From NCBI GenBank assembly GCA_030704615.1, contig CM060733.1, forward strand, positions 39,244,001-39,308,000: a stretch of DNA of 64,000 bases. Reading direction: 5' to 3'. This DNA is from Takakia lepidozioides (lineage: Eukaryota; Streptophyta; Takakiopsida; Takakiales; Takakiaceae). The notes below the pieces were generated by a model that was given only the letters and a program-made list of their open reading frames with translations, searched no databases and had not been told where the DNA came from. Positions within the stretch are counted from its first letter, which is position 1; every line of letters begins with the position of its first letter. The position numbers were made by a program, and so were the translations under genes. Shown piece after piece: positions 34,222 through 46,850 of this stretch.

Positions 34222-37200
34222 TCAATAACTGCGCCCCCACAAAGCCCATTTCTTTGCGGGCTTGCCTGAAGCAAAACACTTTGTGCCTGGTGGATCCCCC
34301 CACCCAACCCCACCAAACACCATTCACAGGATCAAAGCCAGATTCATTCATATTAAAATCAAAACAGTGAAAGGATTCAGAAAAGATCTCTTTAAAATAT
34401 GGAACATCGGATAAGAATGAAAACTCTTGTCCCTCTCACCAAATGCAAAGTCGAGGGACTACCTCCTTCCCATTATAGTGCAAACCTGCTGAAGGTTGCA
34501 ACGAGTACTCTTTCTTTCCCACACAGTAAAGAGGGTCAGGGTGGGACAGGGAGAAAATCATAGCAGCAGTACCTTCAGCAATTGCTTCCTTCACAAGAGG
34601 AAGTGTATCCTGTTCATAGGGCATACAAAGGGTCTTGGCAGCACCCGCCTCCCCTTTAGTCCTGGCCTTCACACTTTCCTCAACTTCCTACAACGTTCCA
34701 GAACCACCACCTAACAAGTGAGTATATCTTCCAAACAACTGAAGAACAGTTTCTATCACATAGCAGGCTCAACCAGATGTAGGGCACTTCATATGTCTTC
34801 CGAGTGCATTTCACCCTACAAGCTCTGCACTACAGGAAGTGTCCCCATACATGATGAAGCATAGAAAGGTACGTCATAAGGCAGGAATTGTCGAAAGAGG
34901 CACTGTAGGGATATGGAACATACTCATGAGATCTGACCACAAAATGTACATCATTTGTTATCTCAACTGACCTACTAATCCAAATATCTGCAACAAGAGC
35001 TTACCACTTCATCACACCACGGTGCAAGGACCATTTTCTTGTTATTCAGAGCAGTAATGAAGTCTTCCCAGTTGTAGGCTGTGACAATGCATGTGTCCCT
35101 CTCCACTCGTGCCCGCTCCAATAGATTTTTCTGAATCTCTTCCAACAGAGTCCCAATCTTCTCCACCAAATCTGCTACAGGCACATCCATCGAGCGGCCC
35201 TCCATTTTGTGTTCCAAGTCCCGTCGAACGACCCGCACCTACAAACTATTTAGGTCAGTGCCTAGTAAGGATGACAGGACAGCCTAACTTCAGACTGTTG
35301 TAGACCTGGTCTTCTGAAAAATGCTGCTGAGGAGAGGAAGTAAAATTAGCAGAAGCTTGAGAGCTATGTGCTTTGAAGTTGCACTTCCAGCCTGAAAAAT
35401 ACCCAAAGTGCATATACAAAAGGCATACATACCCAGAGAGATAACAATCTGTGCAACTGAAAAATGTGCACAAGAGACATGAAGACCACATTAGGCATTG
35501 ACAGCATAGCATATGTATTGATCCTGCACATGATAGGGCATGACACAGACTAACAAGTTCCCAGACCCACTATAGATCTGATTCCCCACATCCAGACACC
35601 CTGAAGCATACGACGGATGGAGAGTTCTTTCAACAGGCATAAAAAGAACGTAGTCAACTTCGAACCTGCTTCTTTTCCATATCCTTGGGGCCAATTTCGA
35701 TCCTAATAGGAACCCCTTTCAACTCCCAGTGTGAGTACTTCCAGCCGGGCGAGTAATTGTCCCGCAAGTCATCCTTCACTCTAAAGCCGGCCTCCCGTAG
35801 TAGGTGGACTGTGTTCAAGCATGCCTCTGAGGGGTCAATACCCTTGAAGGGAACAGGGATCACAACAATCTGAATGGGGGCCACTCTGGGGGGTAAGACC
35901 AACCCTTTGTCATCCCCATGTATCATTACCATAACACCTATCTGCAAAGCACGTCCACCCACATTATGTTACGGTCTTGTCTCTTGTCTCTCTGTTGGTG
36001 TGTCTGTATGTTACATGCTCTTTGGTGGCCGCTGCTGACAATCATCACCCTTGGGGCCCCTGTGGATGTTATTAAGTTTCATCCTCTTTCTCTCTCCTCA
36101 AAAGCCTTCAGTGATGTTCGTTGCCTCTCTCTTCTCTCTCCTCGTTTAACATCTCTAATGATAACAGGGTGAGTAGGGCTGGTATATGTGGTTTCAACCA
36201 ACAGCCTTCTGGAACCCCTGTGACAGATTGCATGGTAAGAGTAGTTGATGATTCTGGCATGCATACAAGTGGAGACTGGCACCACCATTGTAACCCTCTA
36301 CACACAAATTCTGTAATTGGGATGCCAGTTAGACTAGTATGGAAAGGGGAAGAACAGAAGAGATGCACGTAAATAGGCTTTGCTTGCCAATTTCATGTGT
36401 CGAGGATGACTATGGGTATCAAACGCTGCCACATATTCTGAAGCTCTTCTACAGTAGGAGGCTCACAAGTGAAACTCTGAAAGCCAAAAAGCAGACCTTC
36501 ATGGAAATTACAGGAGAGAAGTTGTGATACCGTGCGAGTGGTAAGGCCCCAAGAGTTCTGCCACACCAGCTTGCCCTGCCCATTGTCATCCTCAAATGAA
36601 ATCTCAAACATTTTCGCAAAGTTCTGGCCCAGACAATGTGACGTCCCTCCCTGGACGCCACGGCCTGTCGGCGGAATAAATGCCTGTAATACAAGTCCTC
36701 ATTTAGTGTTTGAGGCGGTTAGTCAGTAATGAGCTGCAATGGACAAAGGCACACAAGTAGATTATAAAACATAGGTTGTTAAAAGTTGATCTGGATAAAG
36801 TAATAAAATGTTTACCAAAAATATATCCCTCTAGCTTTGCACTCTGGGTTGCTTCTGCGCCTACATCATTCATGAAAGAACATGAAGCAAGATGGAGAAG
36901 CTGACCTCCACAGTAGTGGTGTAGAGACCACCAGCAAACTTCTCAACTTCACTCTTGATGCCCTTTATAACAGGCACTGCTAAAAGCTCCTCGTACACTC
37001 TGCGATACAACTCCAGTATTGCTTGCACCTGACTCCAGACAATATGCAGGGATGCATTGCAGAACACTCTTTCAGATTGGGAGGCCACGGTCCAACATAC
37101 ATGGCCTTTGCAGATAAGAATAGGGGGTTGAATTGTCATTGCAAAGGAAGGATACTGGGCAGGTAGAATGATTGTGCGTAGACACAGGCCATTGATGACA

Positions 37201-39853
37201 GCAAGGGAGAGTCCCACCAAGACTGCACAACAATTGTTGCAACTACATCACCAGTTACAGTGGTTATCTTGATGAAAACTGCAAAGATACTTGCCCATAC
37301 AACAATGTCAACTCACATACCTCTACATCTGCTTCATCCTTCGTGGCAAAAGCAGTGTGGCCTTCCTGCCACAAAAACTCCCGACTCCTGCATTCCCCCA
37401 AGTACAACCCTCTCAACACAGAGTAGACAACCCATCCATAGTCAGCAATGGTAAAAAACATTACAAAGAAGACAATTTCCTTCAGATCAACATCGGTGAT
37501 ATCCCCTTTGAAAAGAAAACTTTGGAACAGGCACCATGCGTAACAAACAGGGCATGGTGCCTGTGGGACAAGCAATCAGCTGTAGGTTTTGAAGTTTTAA
37601 CCCAAGCTTCAGTTGTAGGCGAGTGCGTGTTCATAAAATGAAGCATGTTGACATGCATGATAATATCCAGTATTACAACTGTAGGTCTCTAACTTACCAC
37701 ATGACCCTCTTCAGGACCATCAAGAACATTCTACCTGGTACCTCTGATCACCAACTTTGAAAATCTTGAGGCTGAGCGTAAATCCCTGGCCCTGTTGGGG
37801 TCTAATTGCTGGGCAGTCACACACAGCAAGTTGATGCTTGTGTGAAGGTTCTAGAGGATGTTTCGAAAACCCAAATTCATCATCTATATCAAGGTAAGTC
37901 ACACTACCGGAGTGAGCCCCTCACAAAGGTAGTAGTTGTTCCCATTTGTTTTACCCAAACTGGGCATGTGGTCTATGGCCACAAGGTTATGGCTAAGAAC
38001 GTCTTATGAGTGCTAATCAAAGGAGGCTATGGCAAGCCGATGTTCGCAAGGAACGGCATGACTACATCTCTCTCTCATCTCTTTCATTTCGGCTACCGCC
38101 AATGTCTTATGAGTACATTTTCTTCTCTTACCCTGGAAACTCTTGGGGCTTCATGTTGACCACTTTCTTACAGCAGAGTACTTCGTAATTGAGACATGTT
38201 ATATGGCTCCTATCCACCTATGAACCAGAGGCTCACCTGATAAAAGGGGTGGGGTGTTTGAATTCCCATCGCACAACATTGCACCACTGGTTGATTCTGA
38301 AGGGAAGGTCACGGTGGCTGCGAATCCACTTGGCAAATATGGGATACATGACTGTCTCACTGGTTGGGCGAATTGCAATTGGCTCCTCCAATTGGGAGTC
38401 TCCGGATTTTGTCACCCATGCCACCTATACCCACACACACTTGCATAAATGGAGGAGCAAAAATTCACAATGCGGCCATTCATGCAATCTCAAAGTAAAG
38501 GAATGTCAAAAACATCAGCCTGCATGGTTGTGACTGTAAACTAGTTTGCACTACGACGGGATCTAAGAGAGAAATCTTCCTGTAGTGCTACTGACATTGA
38601 AAGCTGCTGGTTCAGTCATGTCCATAACCTACACACATAAGATATGAAAGAGACTAAAAGTGAAACAGCAGAAACAGAAAGCAGAGGTAACAAGAAAGAA
38701 ATGGAAAGAGACTCATCGAAGGAGCACACCTCAGGGGCAAAACCTTCAACATGGTTCTTCTCTTTAGTCAATGCCTTTTCTGATACAAAGAGAGGAAAGT
38801 AGGCGTTTTCAATGCCCATCTTCTTAATCTCCTTATCAAAGAAGTCCTGGATCCCATGTGCAACTTGAGCATTCAGTCCACAGCACAGAAGCCTTCATTC
38901 AACCCTATAATTAAGCTGAAAGGCAGAAATTGAATACTAACAGAATTTGAAACACTTGCTGCTGCACAATTATAAACGATGCAGTGTTCTAATAAGCAAT
39001 ACATAAACTTAATGCAGTTGCTGTGCGGATGACCTCCATCCTGCTAAACCACTCGCCTACGTTATATGCACTTCCCTCATTGGAGCCAATAGAGTCATTT
39101 TCAAACTGTCAGCATGTTCCCCTGTCAGTCTATCCTCTCTCCTCCCACCTTCCAATGCTGATGTATGTAGAGACAAACAGCACCTTGATGAACTCCCAGA
39201 TGGAATAAGACCAAGGGCGAAGAATGTAACACCCTGAGACATCATAATACTCTATCATTTCGCCTCGAACAACCAGCTGCAACCTCCCCAATGTCAAGCC
39301 CACAGAAGCAAAAATTAGCTAATTCATTGTATCCCACCACAAATAGGTCAAAAATTTGCAACATCCTCAAAGTGCTCTCTCTCGCTCTCCCTCACTCTCG
39401 TGTGATTTCCATGCGAGTCCACCGTCCAACAAGATGGTTGCGGGGCTAATTGTTTTAGGCTGTCTGCAAAGCCCATGCCAATTCCAATCTGAGTTGCGGA
39501 CTACGGCCTCTAATAGGCACCAAATGATGAGCAGTGAGAATTCAATGGATCAGTAGCTTGCATTTCAGTGCTGAAAATGTAAGCACCCAGTCAGGAGGAT
39601 TAATATCACATGAATGGACACGACCTAACTGCAAAGACCAGCCATGCGACCCCACTTGCGAGAGTATCACATTCTATCCTTCAGGACGACATGACTACAC
39701 ACACACACACACACACACTCTCGCTCATGCAGGGACTTTCAGGTGATTCAAAAAACATACATCGGAGTACCATTCGCCGAAGTTTTCTTGCTTCTTGTAT
39801 GCCAGACCAAGGCCTGACTCTTTCTTAACTTCCTTCTTCGCTTTTCCCGTCAT
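34222..39853 (-). CDS. Prolyl-tRNA synthetase, cytosolic type
   Basis: The enzyme charges tRNA-Pro with proline. Exons on the minus strand: 39761-39853, 39184-39276, 38730-38846, 38237-38424, 37321-37387, 36906-37028, 36531-36683, 35666-35941, 35005-35238, 34573-34687 and 34222-34286. They sum to 1524 bases, 507 residues, with every junction in phase. The start is ATG at 39853 ([11 protein letters not shown]), with a basic N-terminus and no obvious organellar transit peptide. Class II features include [24 protein letters not shown] (motif 2), [19 protein letters not shown] and [20 protein letters not shown] (motif 3). The anticodon-binding domain has [20 protein letters not shown]. The last 22 codons, in a separate small exon, give [20 protein letters not shown], the usual C-terminus of eukaryotic/archaeal-type ProRS. 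Confidence 0.94.
39697..39718. repeat. (AC)n microsatellite in the first ProRS intron
   Basis: About 11 AC units lie in the first intron of the ProRS gene, followed by a TCTCGCTCATGC stretch. No function can be assigned. Confidence 0.9.
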
Positions 39854-40200
39854 CGCTGCCTCCTTTGCTGTCTGCCTGATTGCAAGAGAACAATCCGAGC
39901 TAAGCACGCACACAAAGCGAGGAGAGCGCTGAAGGGCTCTCACACGCGGATATAGAACAAGAGTGCGTCGCACGCACCCTATTCCTGCTAACCCTTGGAC
40001 GTTTTCTTTTTTCTGGCTAGAGACGTACATCCAGATGGTAGAGACGTACATCCAGATGATGAAACTCTGTAGAGACGTACATCCAGATACACCAGACTTC
40101 ATCCATGTGGAACCACGTTCTTCATCCTTTAGGACTTCTGTGGCACGGACATAGAGTGACCTGCATCGCATATAGGGTCCTCTAGTGCAGGGTTTTGGGC
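39854..40200. promoter_or_regulatory. Divergent promoter between ProRS and eL28 with triple 19-bp repeat
   Basis: Two translation genes start on opposite strands about 400 bp apart. Between them TAGAGACGTACATCCAGAT occurs three times, at 40018, 40039 and 40070, on the same strand. The spacings of 21 and 31 bp are close to two and three helical turns. Each copy holds an ACGT core (GACGTAC), a possible bZIP site. Regulation from this block is inference; part of it may be 5' leader. Confidence 0.55.
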
Positions 40201-40266
40201 TTTCGCGCCGCCTGCTCTGCTGTTGCCTCTGGAGGGCTTGCAGGCGGCCTCCTTCGATCTTTGCAG
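40201..40266 (+). other. 5' leader exon of eL28 (non-coding)
   Basis: A pyrimidine-rich leader (GCCGCCTGCTCTGCTGTTGC) ends in CTTTGCAG before a GTACGA donor at 40267. The matching acceptor TTGTGCAG ends at 41111, five bases before the ATG. A long first intron in the 5' leader is common in plant ribosomal protein genes. The transcription start is not determined. Confidence 0.5.
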
Positions 40267-41115
40267 GTACGATCTTGAGCTCGTTTACGAAGTCGTCTGT
40301 GGTGAGATTCTCAGAGGCGGATTTTCTTGTAGTTTCGACGAAAGGGAAAGAAAATTGTCCATAATTGCTCGGGATATTTGGGGGTGGTGTAGCGGGGAAG
40401 TGTCGTTGTCATGAATTCGGTTGTGTGCTTGTGTTGGTTGACTGGTATGACATCGTGTGGGAAAGCTCGTGGTTTATGCTCGGGTAATCTCCAATGGATG
40501 TGGTAGCAGGACTTCCTAATCTAAAACCCGTTCCACTTCCTTTAGCTTCCCGACCTTCCGCTTTCCCCATCTCCGTAGCCCGTCAATTTCGTTGGTGGTT
40601 CATTTGGTTACTGTAAATTGGCTGTCTCTGTTCTAGTCTTGGGCCGTGTTAGAATGGTGGGTCTGTGACCACTGATAAGCAAGCTCAAACCCTAATTGTG
40701 CAACGTGTCTGGGGGTGGGTGGGGGGGTTGCTCTGTGGTGGTGTTTAGTAACCCTTTCTGGTACATCGTCACTGGACTGTTCTCGTTGGCGCTTATTGCT
40801 GGGGAACTTCAAGTATGACGCGCCCCAGTTTTAGGGTTCTGTGGTCTAGTACACCTGCTGCCCTAAAGCCCAAGTAGGCTTGGTTGCAGAGATAGAAGAA
40901 TCAAATGATCAAAGAAAAAGGGCAACGAACCTTAGCGATCACGCCTCATCGTTTGAATTTGTTGGTTTTCACTTGCACATATACCCTAGAAGAGTGTAGG
41001 CGGGAGCCGTGAATGGTCTAAAGCACTTTACAGACCTATTGTGTGCATGCTGGTAGTGAGTCATATTATGCACCGCTTTAGGGCTCAAAAGCAGTGGGCC
41101 ATCTTGTGCAGGGCG

Positions 41116-42022
41116 ATGGCATCTTCGGACTTAATCTGGTTGTTGGTGAAGAAGAACAACAAGTTTTTGGTGAAAAGAAATGGCAATGGCAATGCCTCTG
41201 TTACCTTTAGCTCTGAGCCCAACAATCTGTATAACCTGAATAGCTTTAAATATTCAGGTACGTTGCACATTTTTTTAGGGGATTTGTGCTAGGATTTCTT
41301 TTATGGTGCTGGCCTGGGGCATCTCTCTCCCATTTTGCGTAGCCTACATGACCGTCTTGTCCAGCTCCAATAGATTCCTCTTGAAGGGCATGTTGGATGT
41401 TGGGAGCAAGACCTTTTGAGTTGTTGGTAGCTTGGATTAGTTTGGATAAGTTCTTAGCTGGGAAGGGACGACGTCGTGGCAGGGGTGGCCAACAAGAAGA
41501 CAGTCACCATTGCAGCTGCTGGCGAGGATTTGTCGGTAGTCTTGGGCACCACAAAGACCAAGAAGGTGAACCAGCCCTCAAAGTCCATCCACAGATCACT
41601 CCTGAAGAAACACTTCCGACAGATGGCTAAATCCGTAGTCAATCAGGTGTGTGTATCTCCTCTTTTTTGTGACGAGTCTTGTACAGGGCAGGTAGCTGGG
41701 GCATTAGGGGGTGGAATGGGGTTGTTAAGCCCACCCCTGAATGACTTTGCTGTTGAAATGCAGAAGGCAAGTGAGAGTGTGTGAGGATGCAAGGGATATA
41801 ATGTGGTGACATTGATGCGTTGAGGTTTTTTTTGTTAATGTGGATTTTAAGATACAGGATTGATTGAAGGACATGCGTATGCAGGTGGTGTCAAATGGGT
41901 ACAGGCCTGATCTTAAGGCGGCAGCATTGGCCCGGCTGAGTGCGGTGCATAAAAGTCTTCGCGTGGCAAAGGCAGGCGGCTCCAAGAAGAATTCCAAGTC
42001 TAGGAAAAAATTGAGAAAGTGA
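41116..42022 (+). CDS. RPL28: 60S ribosomal protein eL28 (L28e)
   Basis: A component of the large cytosolic ribosomal subunit. Exons 41116-41257, 41483-41646 and 41885-42022 with GT/AG borders total 444 bases, 147 residues, the usual family size. The protein starts [20 protein letters not shown], has [20 protein letters not shown], then [40 protein letters not shown] and [20 protein letters not shown]. It ends in a Lys/Arg/Ser-rich tail ([15 protein letters not shown]). It is divergent from ProRS. Confidence 0.96.
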
Positions 42023-42344
42023 GAATGTTCTTTTTGAGTTACAGATAACAGCAAGAACGAAAAGGTGGTGTCCACCACAGGGAGGGGGGAGTCATGTTCA
42101 GCAAGCCCCATTTCTTTTCTATTGTCTATTTCACTGGAATATACATAGCTTCTTGATGATGGCCCTGTGAGAGTATATATTTTTTCTTTACCTTAAGTTT
42201 GTTTCACAGGTACTCACCATCCGTAGATGCTGGATATGTACATTACCCTGAAGGCCTTGCACTCCAATGCATTGACTTCTATACAGCATTCAATCCCTGA
42301 GAAGTAGGATGACTGTCCTGAAATCTAGGAGAGTTAGCTTAGGT

Positions 42345-42720
42345 GAATTATGGAGAGCTGCAGGTGTGAATTGGTGACAGGCACATCGGGTGATGTGGGC
42401 AGGTACAAAGTCCTGATGCTAGTAGCAGGAGGCATTGGCGTGTCGCCTTTTGTCCTTCGTGACCTGTTCCAACGGTACCAAAGGCAGGAGGCCTCTCTTC
42501 CAAATGACATAAAGTTAATCTGGGCTGTCAAAACGTCCCAAGAACTTCACCTCCTTGACCTGGTTTCTCCCTCATCAATTTGTCCTCGTTATGATCTGAA
42601 GCTCTGTCTGAAGGTGCATGTATTCGTTATTCAAGAACTGGAGCCCAGTTTGCAAAGTGAGCCTCAACATCTTGACACTCTCAAGAGTTCCCTCATCCTT
42701 TCCTCTCTGTAACGTAGAGG
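42345..42720 (+). pseudogene. Ferric-chelate reductase (FRO) fragment
   Basis: The plus-strand frame reads YKVLMLVAGGIGVSPFVLRD, LFQRYQRQEASLPNDIKLIW, AVKTSQELHLLDLVSPSSIC and LKVHVFVIQELEPSLQSE. This is the start of the NAD(P)H-binding half of a ferric reduction oxidase, with the glycine motif VAGGIGVSP. The FAD-binding and transmembrane haem parts are not seen upstream, and no C-terminal continuation is seen. The preceding frame carries stops. It sits just downstream of eL28 and is best read as a gene relic, possibly a transposed exon. Confidence 0.65.
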
Positions 42721-43289
42721 CCTCAAAGATTTGGACCCTACTCCTAAACCGCGACCGGCTGCTATTTCACATCTACATTGTTTGTTGTGAAGATTCCGGG
42801 TAGCTGGGAAGACAAGAAAATTGGAAGATGAACACACACAATCGCTTTTTAAGCTGCGAGTATTCCAGTTTACTGTAATGTCCACTCCAAGAAGAAATAT
42901 CTACCTTTCCTTGCACGATGCTGTCAAGAGATCAGACACCAATGCTGATCCTGCATTGCCTGCTGCACATTTTTTTTCCCAATCAAAACTGCGCTGGAGG
43001 CCATACCTCTCCATTTCTGTTCTGCCATTTCTATTCGGAGAGAGAGAAGAGAGAGGAGAGTCACCTTCCTGCTTCCTACATCCATCGCCACCGTGCTTTG
43101 TTCATCCATCCACCCATGTTTTCATCCTTTTGTTTTCCTTGTAAGGGCCCGCTCCTACTTAAACAGAGCACACTCGCGGATAGATTTGATCCCAGGATTA
43201 TTTGTACATTATCCTGTCCACTTCCACACGTGCGAGATCAAATTGGCATTCATAATCCAATATTGCTGGATGAATCCATCCCAAATGCA

Positions 43290-43493
43290 ATACTGTAGTA
43301 CCTTGGCAAGATTGACAATCATCTGTAGAACATTTATTTTATTTTGAGAATTTAATTTTAACATAAGAAACAATCCCACAGATGCTTTATTATCATTCAC
43401 AAGTTATTTAATCTCATAAAATCAATTTTCAAAATTTTTAACAATCTTTGAAATATTAAAATTTGTGTCGAAATTGCCAAGGTACTACAGTAT
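43290..43493. mobile_element. Short MITE with 20-bp TIRs
   Basis: ATACTGTAGTACCTTGGCAA at 43290-43309 is exactly reverse-complemented at 43474-43493. TA at both borders suits a Tc1/mariner (Stowaway-like) target, giving an element of about 200 bp. The interior is AT-rich and non-coding. Confidence 0.75.
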
Positions 43494-43494
43494 A

Positions 43495-43605
43495 CCTGGC
43501 CCATTTCTACGCCTTCATGGCACGGTTACAGTGAAAGAGGTTATTTCCTCCTCTCACTATTGAGGGGCCTGATTTGTGAGCTGTCGCTCCCAGGTGTTTC
43601 CCTTA
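43495..43605 (+). mobile_element. SINE-like repeat, conserved 3' domain (copy 2)
   Basis: GGGGCCTGATTTGTGAGCTG followed by TCGCTCCCAGGT matches 61132-61165 almost exactly and 25778-25810 in reverse. Upstream similarity includes a GAGGTTA..TTCCTCCTCTCACTATTG segment. It directly follows the MITE at 43290-43493. Confidence 0.6.
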
Positions 43606-43889
43606 ATAAGTTTTAAGAAAAAACACACAAATATTTAATAGCAAAACACTCATAGTTTTAATATTATAATATTATAAACAGCATTATTTTGCTGGTGAAA
43701 CTTCCTTGAAATTTATGCTCAAGTGAGCACACTGATCATTGGTGAAACAAACCCAACAAATTTATAAAAAAAACAAAAATGCAGTATTTCCCTAATGAAA
43801 CTACTTTAAAATTTGTGCTCGGGTGAGCACAATGAGATTTGTTGGTGAAACAAACAAAACAAAAAAATGAAAATAAACAAGATAGTTTC

Positions 43890-46255
43890 GCGTGAAAACA
43901 AATTTTGAAGTGGTTTCAAGTCTGTCAGTATCTCAGCCTTCTTCTTGGACACCACCTTTGCGCTCTTCTTCTTAAGCACCGCCTTTGTGGTGACTTTCAT
44001 TGATGCTTCAGAGCTCGTGACGGATATCACTGCATCGTCCGTCCCCGGAAATGGCCTCGGCAATAAGAGCTCCACTATCACAAACTTGCTAGTCTCTCGC
44101 ACGGCATGTGTCTTCCAAGATTGCGCCGTAATCTCTTTGCAGCTACTGCTGGGCAGCTTGGCCGAGTCCATTGACTCGATGAGCTCAAGGTCTTTAGACA
44201 ATAGGGCTCGCTCAGCGTGCCCTCGCATACAGTCCACATCGGCATTGTTGAGTTGGGTCCTTGTGTGAGCGGTTCTATAGTGAGCTCAGACCATGGGACA
44301 CTAGGGTAAGTTGGCCTATGACCGAACACCCCATTAACGCTTCTGTCAGTACCTTATTGCCACTTGGCAAACAATTGTTTGATAGAATCCCCCCAAAATT
44401 GCGACTGGGCATAGGGCTCTGGGTGCACACAAGCATTCTGATTGGTTCGACTTTGAAACCCTATAACTTTGTGTAAAATCCATGAAATCTAATAATTCCA
44501 AGTTTGTGGATCCATACATGGGGAACCTTACGGATTTTATCCGGAGTAAAAACGACAAAAATTCACTGTTGGATTTTTCACCATCGTTATGTGAACGGTC
44601 ATAGGCCAACATACCCTAGTGCCCACCCCTGCAAGTTGGTGCCGTGGGCCACAACACACAATGTCATGAAGTAGGCCTTGCACCTTGGATTCTCTGCGAG
44701 GGCTCGTTGCAGCATGACCTCCACCCAATCACTCTCGCCCCAATATGAAAACGTCTCCAACAGCTGCAACACATCCGTGCTTGCAACGACCCCTAGCGCC
44801 AATGGCACTTTGGAGACAGTCAAGCATAGGGGCATTTCACCACAAGCCGACAATGTGTAAAGTTGTGCATTTGCTTGGAAGACCAACTTTATGAACGTTT
44901 TTTCTCAAGTTCACGGAATCCCTTTGGAACATCGCATGGCCCATGTGCTCCCACTTGTGTGTGCAGTAGGCGTCGGTGGCCACAAGAACATCCGTTCAAC
45001 TGTAAGAAGGATGTCTTCGAGTACGACCCAACCGTAAAATTTCTTAGAAGCTAGGATTATAGTTGGCATAAGTTCCTTAGCAATGACGAGTTGCGTGCCG
45101 CTGCATTGGGATATACGATATTTTTAAATGAATCAAATGTGGTCTACGTTTGGTAAACCCTCGATGTCCAGTGGACGTTGTTGTTCACTTGCCTCTGGTC
45201 GGTTTTTCCCATGCATTGTACTGTTCCCTTTCTATCATCCTAAGTCTATGTATGACTCTTTGGCAGATTGGAGCACCTGTTTCTCCACCTGCACTTTGAC
45301 TCCAAAGAGCTCTTAGTAGGTATCACTCTAAGATGTTGCCGGCAATAAGTGCCACCCGAAGTGCACCATGCTCGAGCAAGTTTGCCATGGCCTTGATTTG
45401 TGGGGTGACTGTCTGTAGTAAGAGCTCATAGAGAACTGGTTGAGGTAGCCACATCAAGCTTAATTGCACGGTAGATAGAGGAGGACCAGTAAAGCAAATA
45501 CTGCAAACTAGACGCCTCCAGAAGCGTGGCATTGGCGCTTTGCATGTCCTCGGTTGTGTTGCAAACATTGCCAGAGTTAATGTGCCGCCTGATCTGCTTA
45601 TCAAATCGGATATGCCCCACCGCATATCATACAAGCTCAATTGCCAACTCGAGAAGGGTGGTGTTTGCTGTGACACTCTGGTCACGCAGTTCAAGTAGCT
45701 CTTGGAGTGTCATAGTGCAGTCCCTCCACGAGGCAAATGCCTCCAACAGCTCAGCAGCCAAATTGCAGCTTGGCTCTGCTGCAACACTAGCCATTCTGGC
45801 AAAGATGTTGCCAAGCTCACTAAGGAATGATCAAGGAGCTTGCGTTGAGGGCCGGTCAGTGCATGATTGGCCCAAATTGCGACTGCAAATTTGAGGTAAC
45901 ATCAGCAGCAGAGGTTCCTTGGGCAATGAGTGATAGTAAAAGGACATCACGTGCCAAGATGGCGACATTGGAGTCAATTAATACGATTTGCACCGTGCCC
46001 AACGTGTAGGCGAGGCTGTAGGGAAGAAATTGTCTTCAAAAGATTGCGGATGTCACCACATGCCCCTACATAGTCCTGGGGCTTCGGATGATCGAATGGT
46101 TCCCCACTTTTGGATGCCTCGAGCAGCCAATTCCTCTAGGGTGGGGACACTCAGTACAGAGATTCCTGCATTGTCCCTAAATGTGCCCGCCTTGCATTTG
46201 CGTAGAAAGATTTGGGTGTTCCGATTGATCACGGGCTTAGACCAAACCTCCAAAC
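43890..46255 (-). pseudogene. Broken DUF4470-type gene (MYND/dynein-assembly relatives)
   Basis: The minus strand at about 46120-45860 reads GEPFDHPKPQDYVGACGDIR, NLLKTISSLQPRLHVGHGAN and SNVAILARDVLLLSLIAQG. This resembles the DUF4470 pattern GDxRNxLxT...DxxxxxLARNxLLL found in fungal MYND proteins and in DNAAF3. Later pieces, in shifting frames, include LLELAIELVRYAVGHIRFDK, LLETFSYWGESDWVEVML and DLELIESMDSAKLPSSSCKE. Several stops and frame changes separate them, and a stop precedes the first piece. I read this as a single-copy gene remnant without visible introns. The family call is from pattern memory. Confidence 0.5.
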
Positions 46256-46319
46256 ATCTTCTTGGTATTTTGCATACACCTTGTCATTCATTCATTGAAC
46301 TAGGCATCCAATATTGAGG

Positions 46320-46680
46320 GCTTTGTTTTTTTGTTTTTTTGTTTTTTCCCGTTTTTTCTGTTTCCGTTGTCTATTTAGGTGATTTCAATTTTAAGACATC
46401 CCAGCTTCTTTTTTGTTTTTCTGGAAAATTGGACAACCATTTCGAGCATGAAGGAGTGAGTTAGTCTGACCCACTGATTTTGATTGAATCTCTTGTAGTT
46501 GAAGCTTGTTTACAATTGATCTCTGACCTAATTTCAATCTCTTCAAAATCAAGTTTGACTAATGACGACAAGATAGGTAATAATTAGGCTTTCTTTTTTC
46601 TTTTTTCTTTTCTAAAATTTAAAGGGGACAGAGGCCCTGCAAATCATATTAATAATAAAAGGTTACAACTGGAGGAAAAA
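46320..46680. other. Spacer with T-runs and LINE 3'-end-like motif (copy 2)
   Basis: GGGGACAGAGGCCCTGCAAA then TCATATTAATAATAAAA occurs at 46623-46660, matching 26697 and the reverse copy near 56480. T-rich runs (TTTTTTTGTTTTTT) precede it. No gene is seen. Confidence 0.45.
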
Positions 46681-46842
46681 ATAACCTCCGAGGCTTTCTT
46701 GAAACCCAATATTCAATGAATCTTTGGGCACTTTTCTTTTTCTTTTTCTTTTTATAAGAAAAGAAAAATCTGTGGATACTACTATAGTGCGTAGGAGCCG
46801 CTATGTTTATCAGAGGCTGTTTAAGGCCTTGGGTTGAGTCAC

Positions 46843-46850
46843 TATATAAA
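46843..46850 (+). promoter_or_regulatory. TATA box of the Gly/Pro-rich gene
   Basis: TATATAAA lies about 110 bases before the ATG at 46960, in a clean context (CACTATATAAACGAAG). The transcription start would be about 30 bases downstream. Confidence 0.65.
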
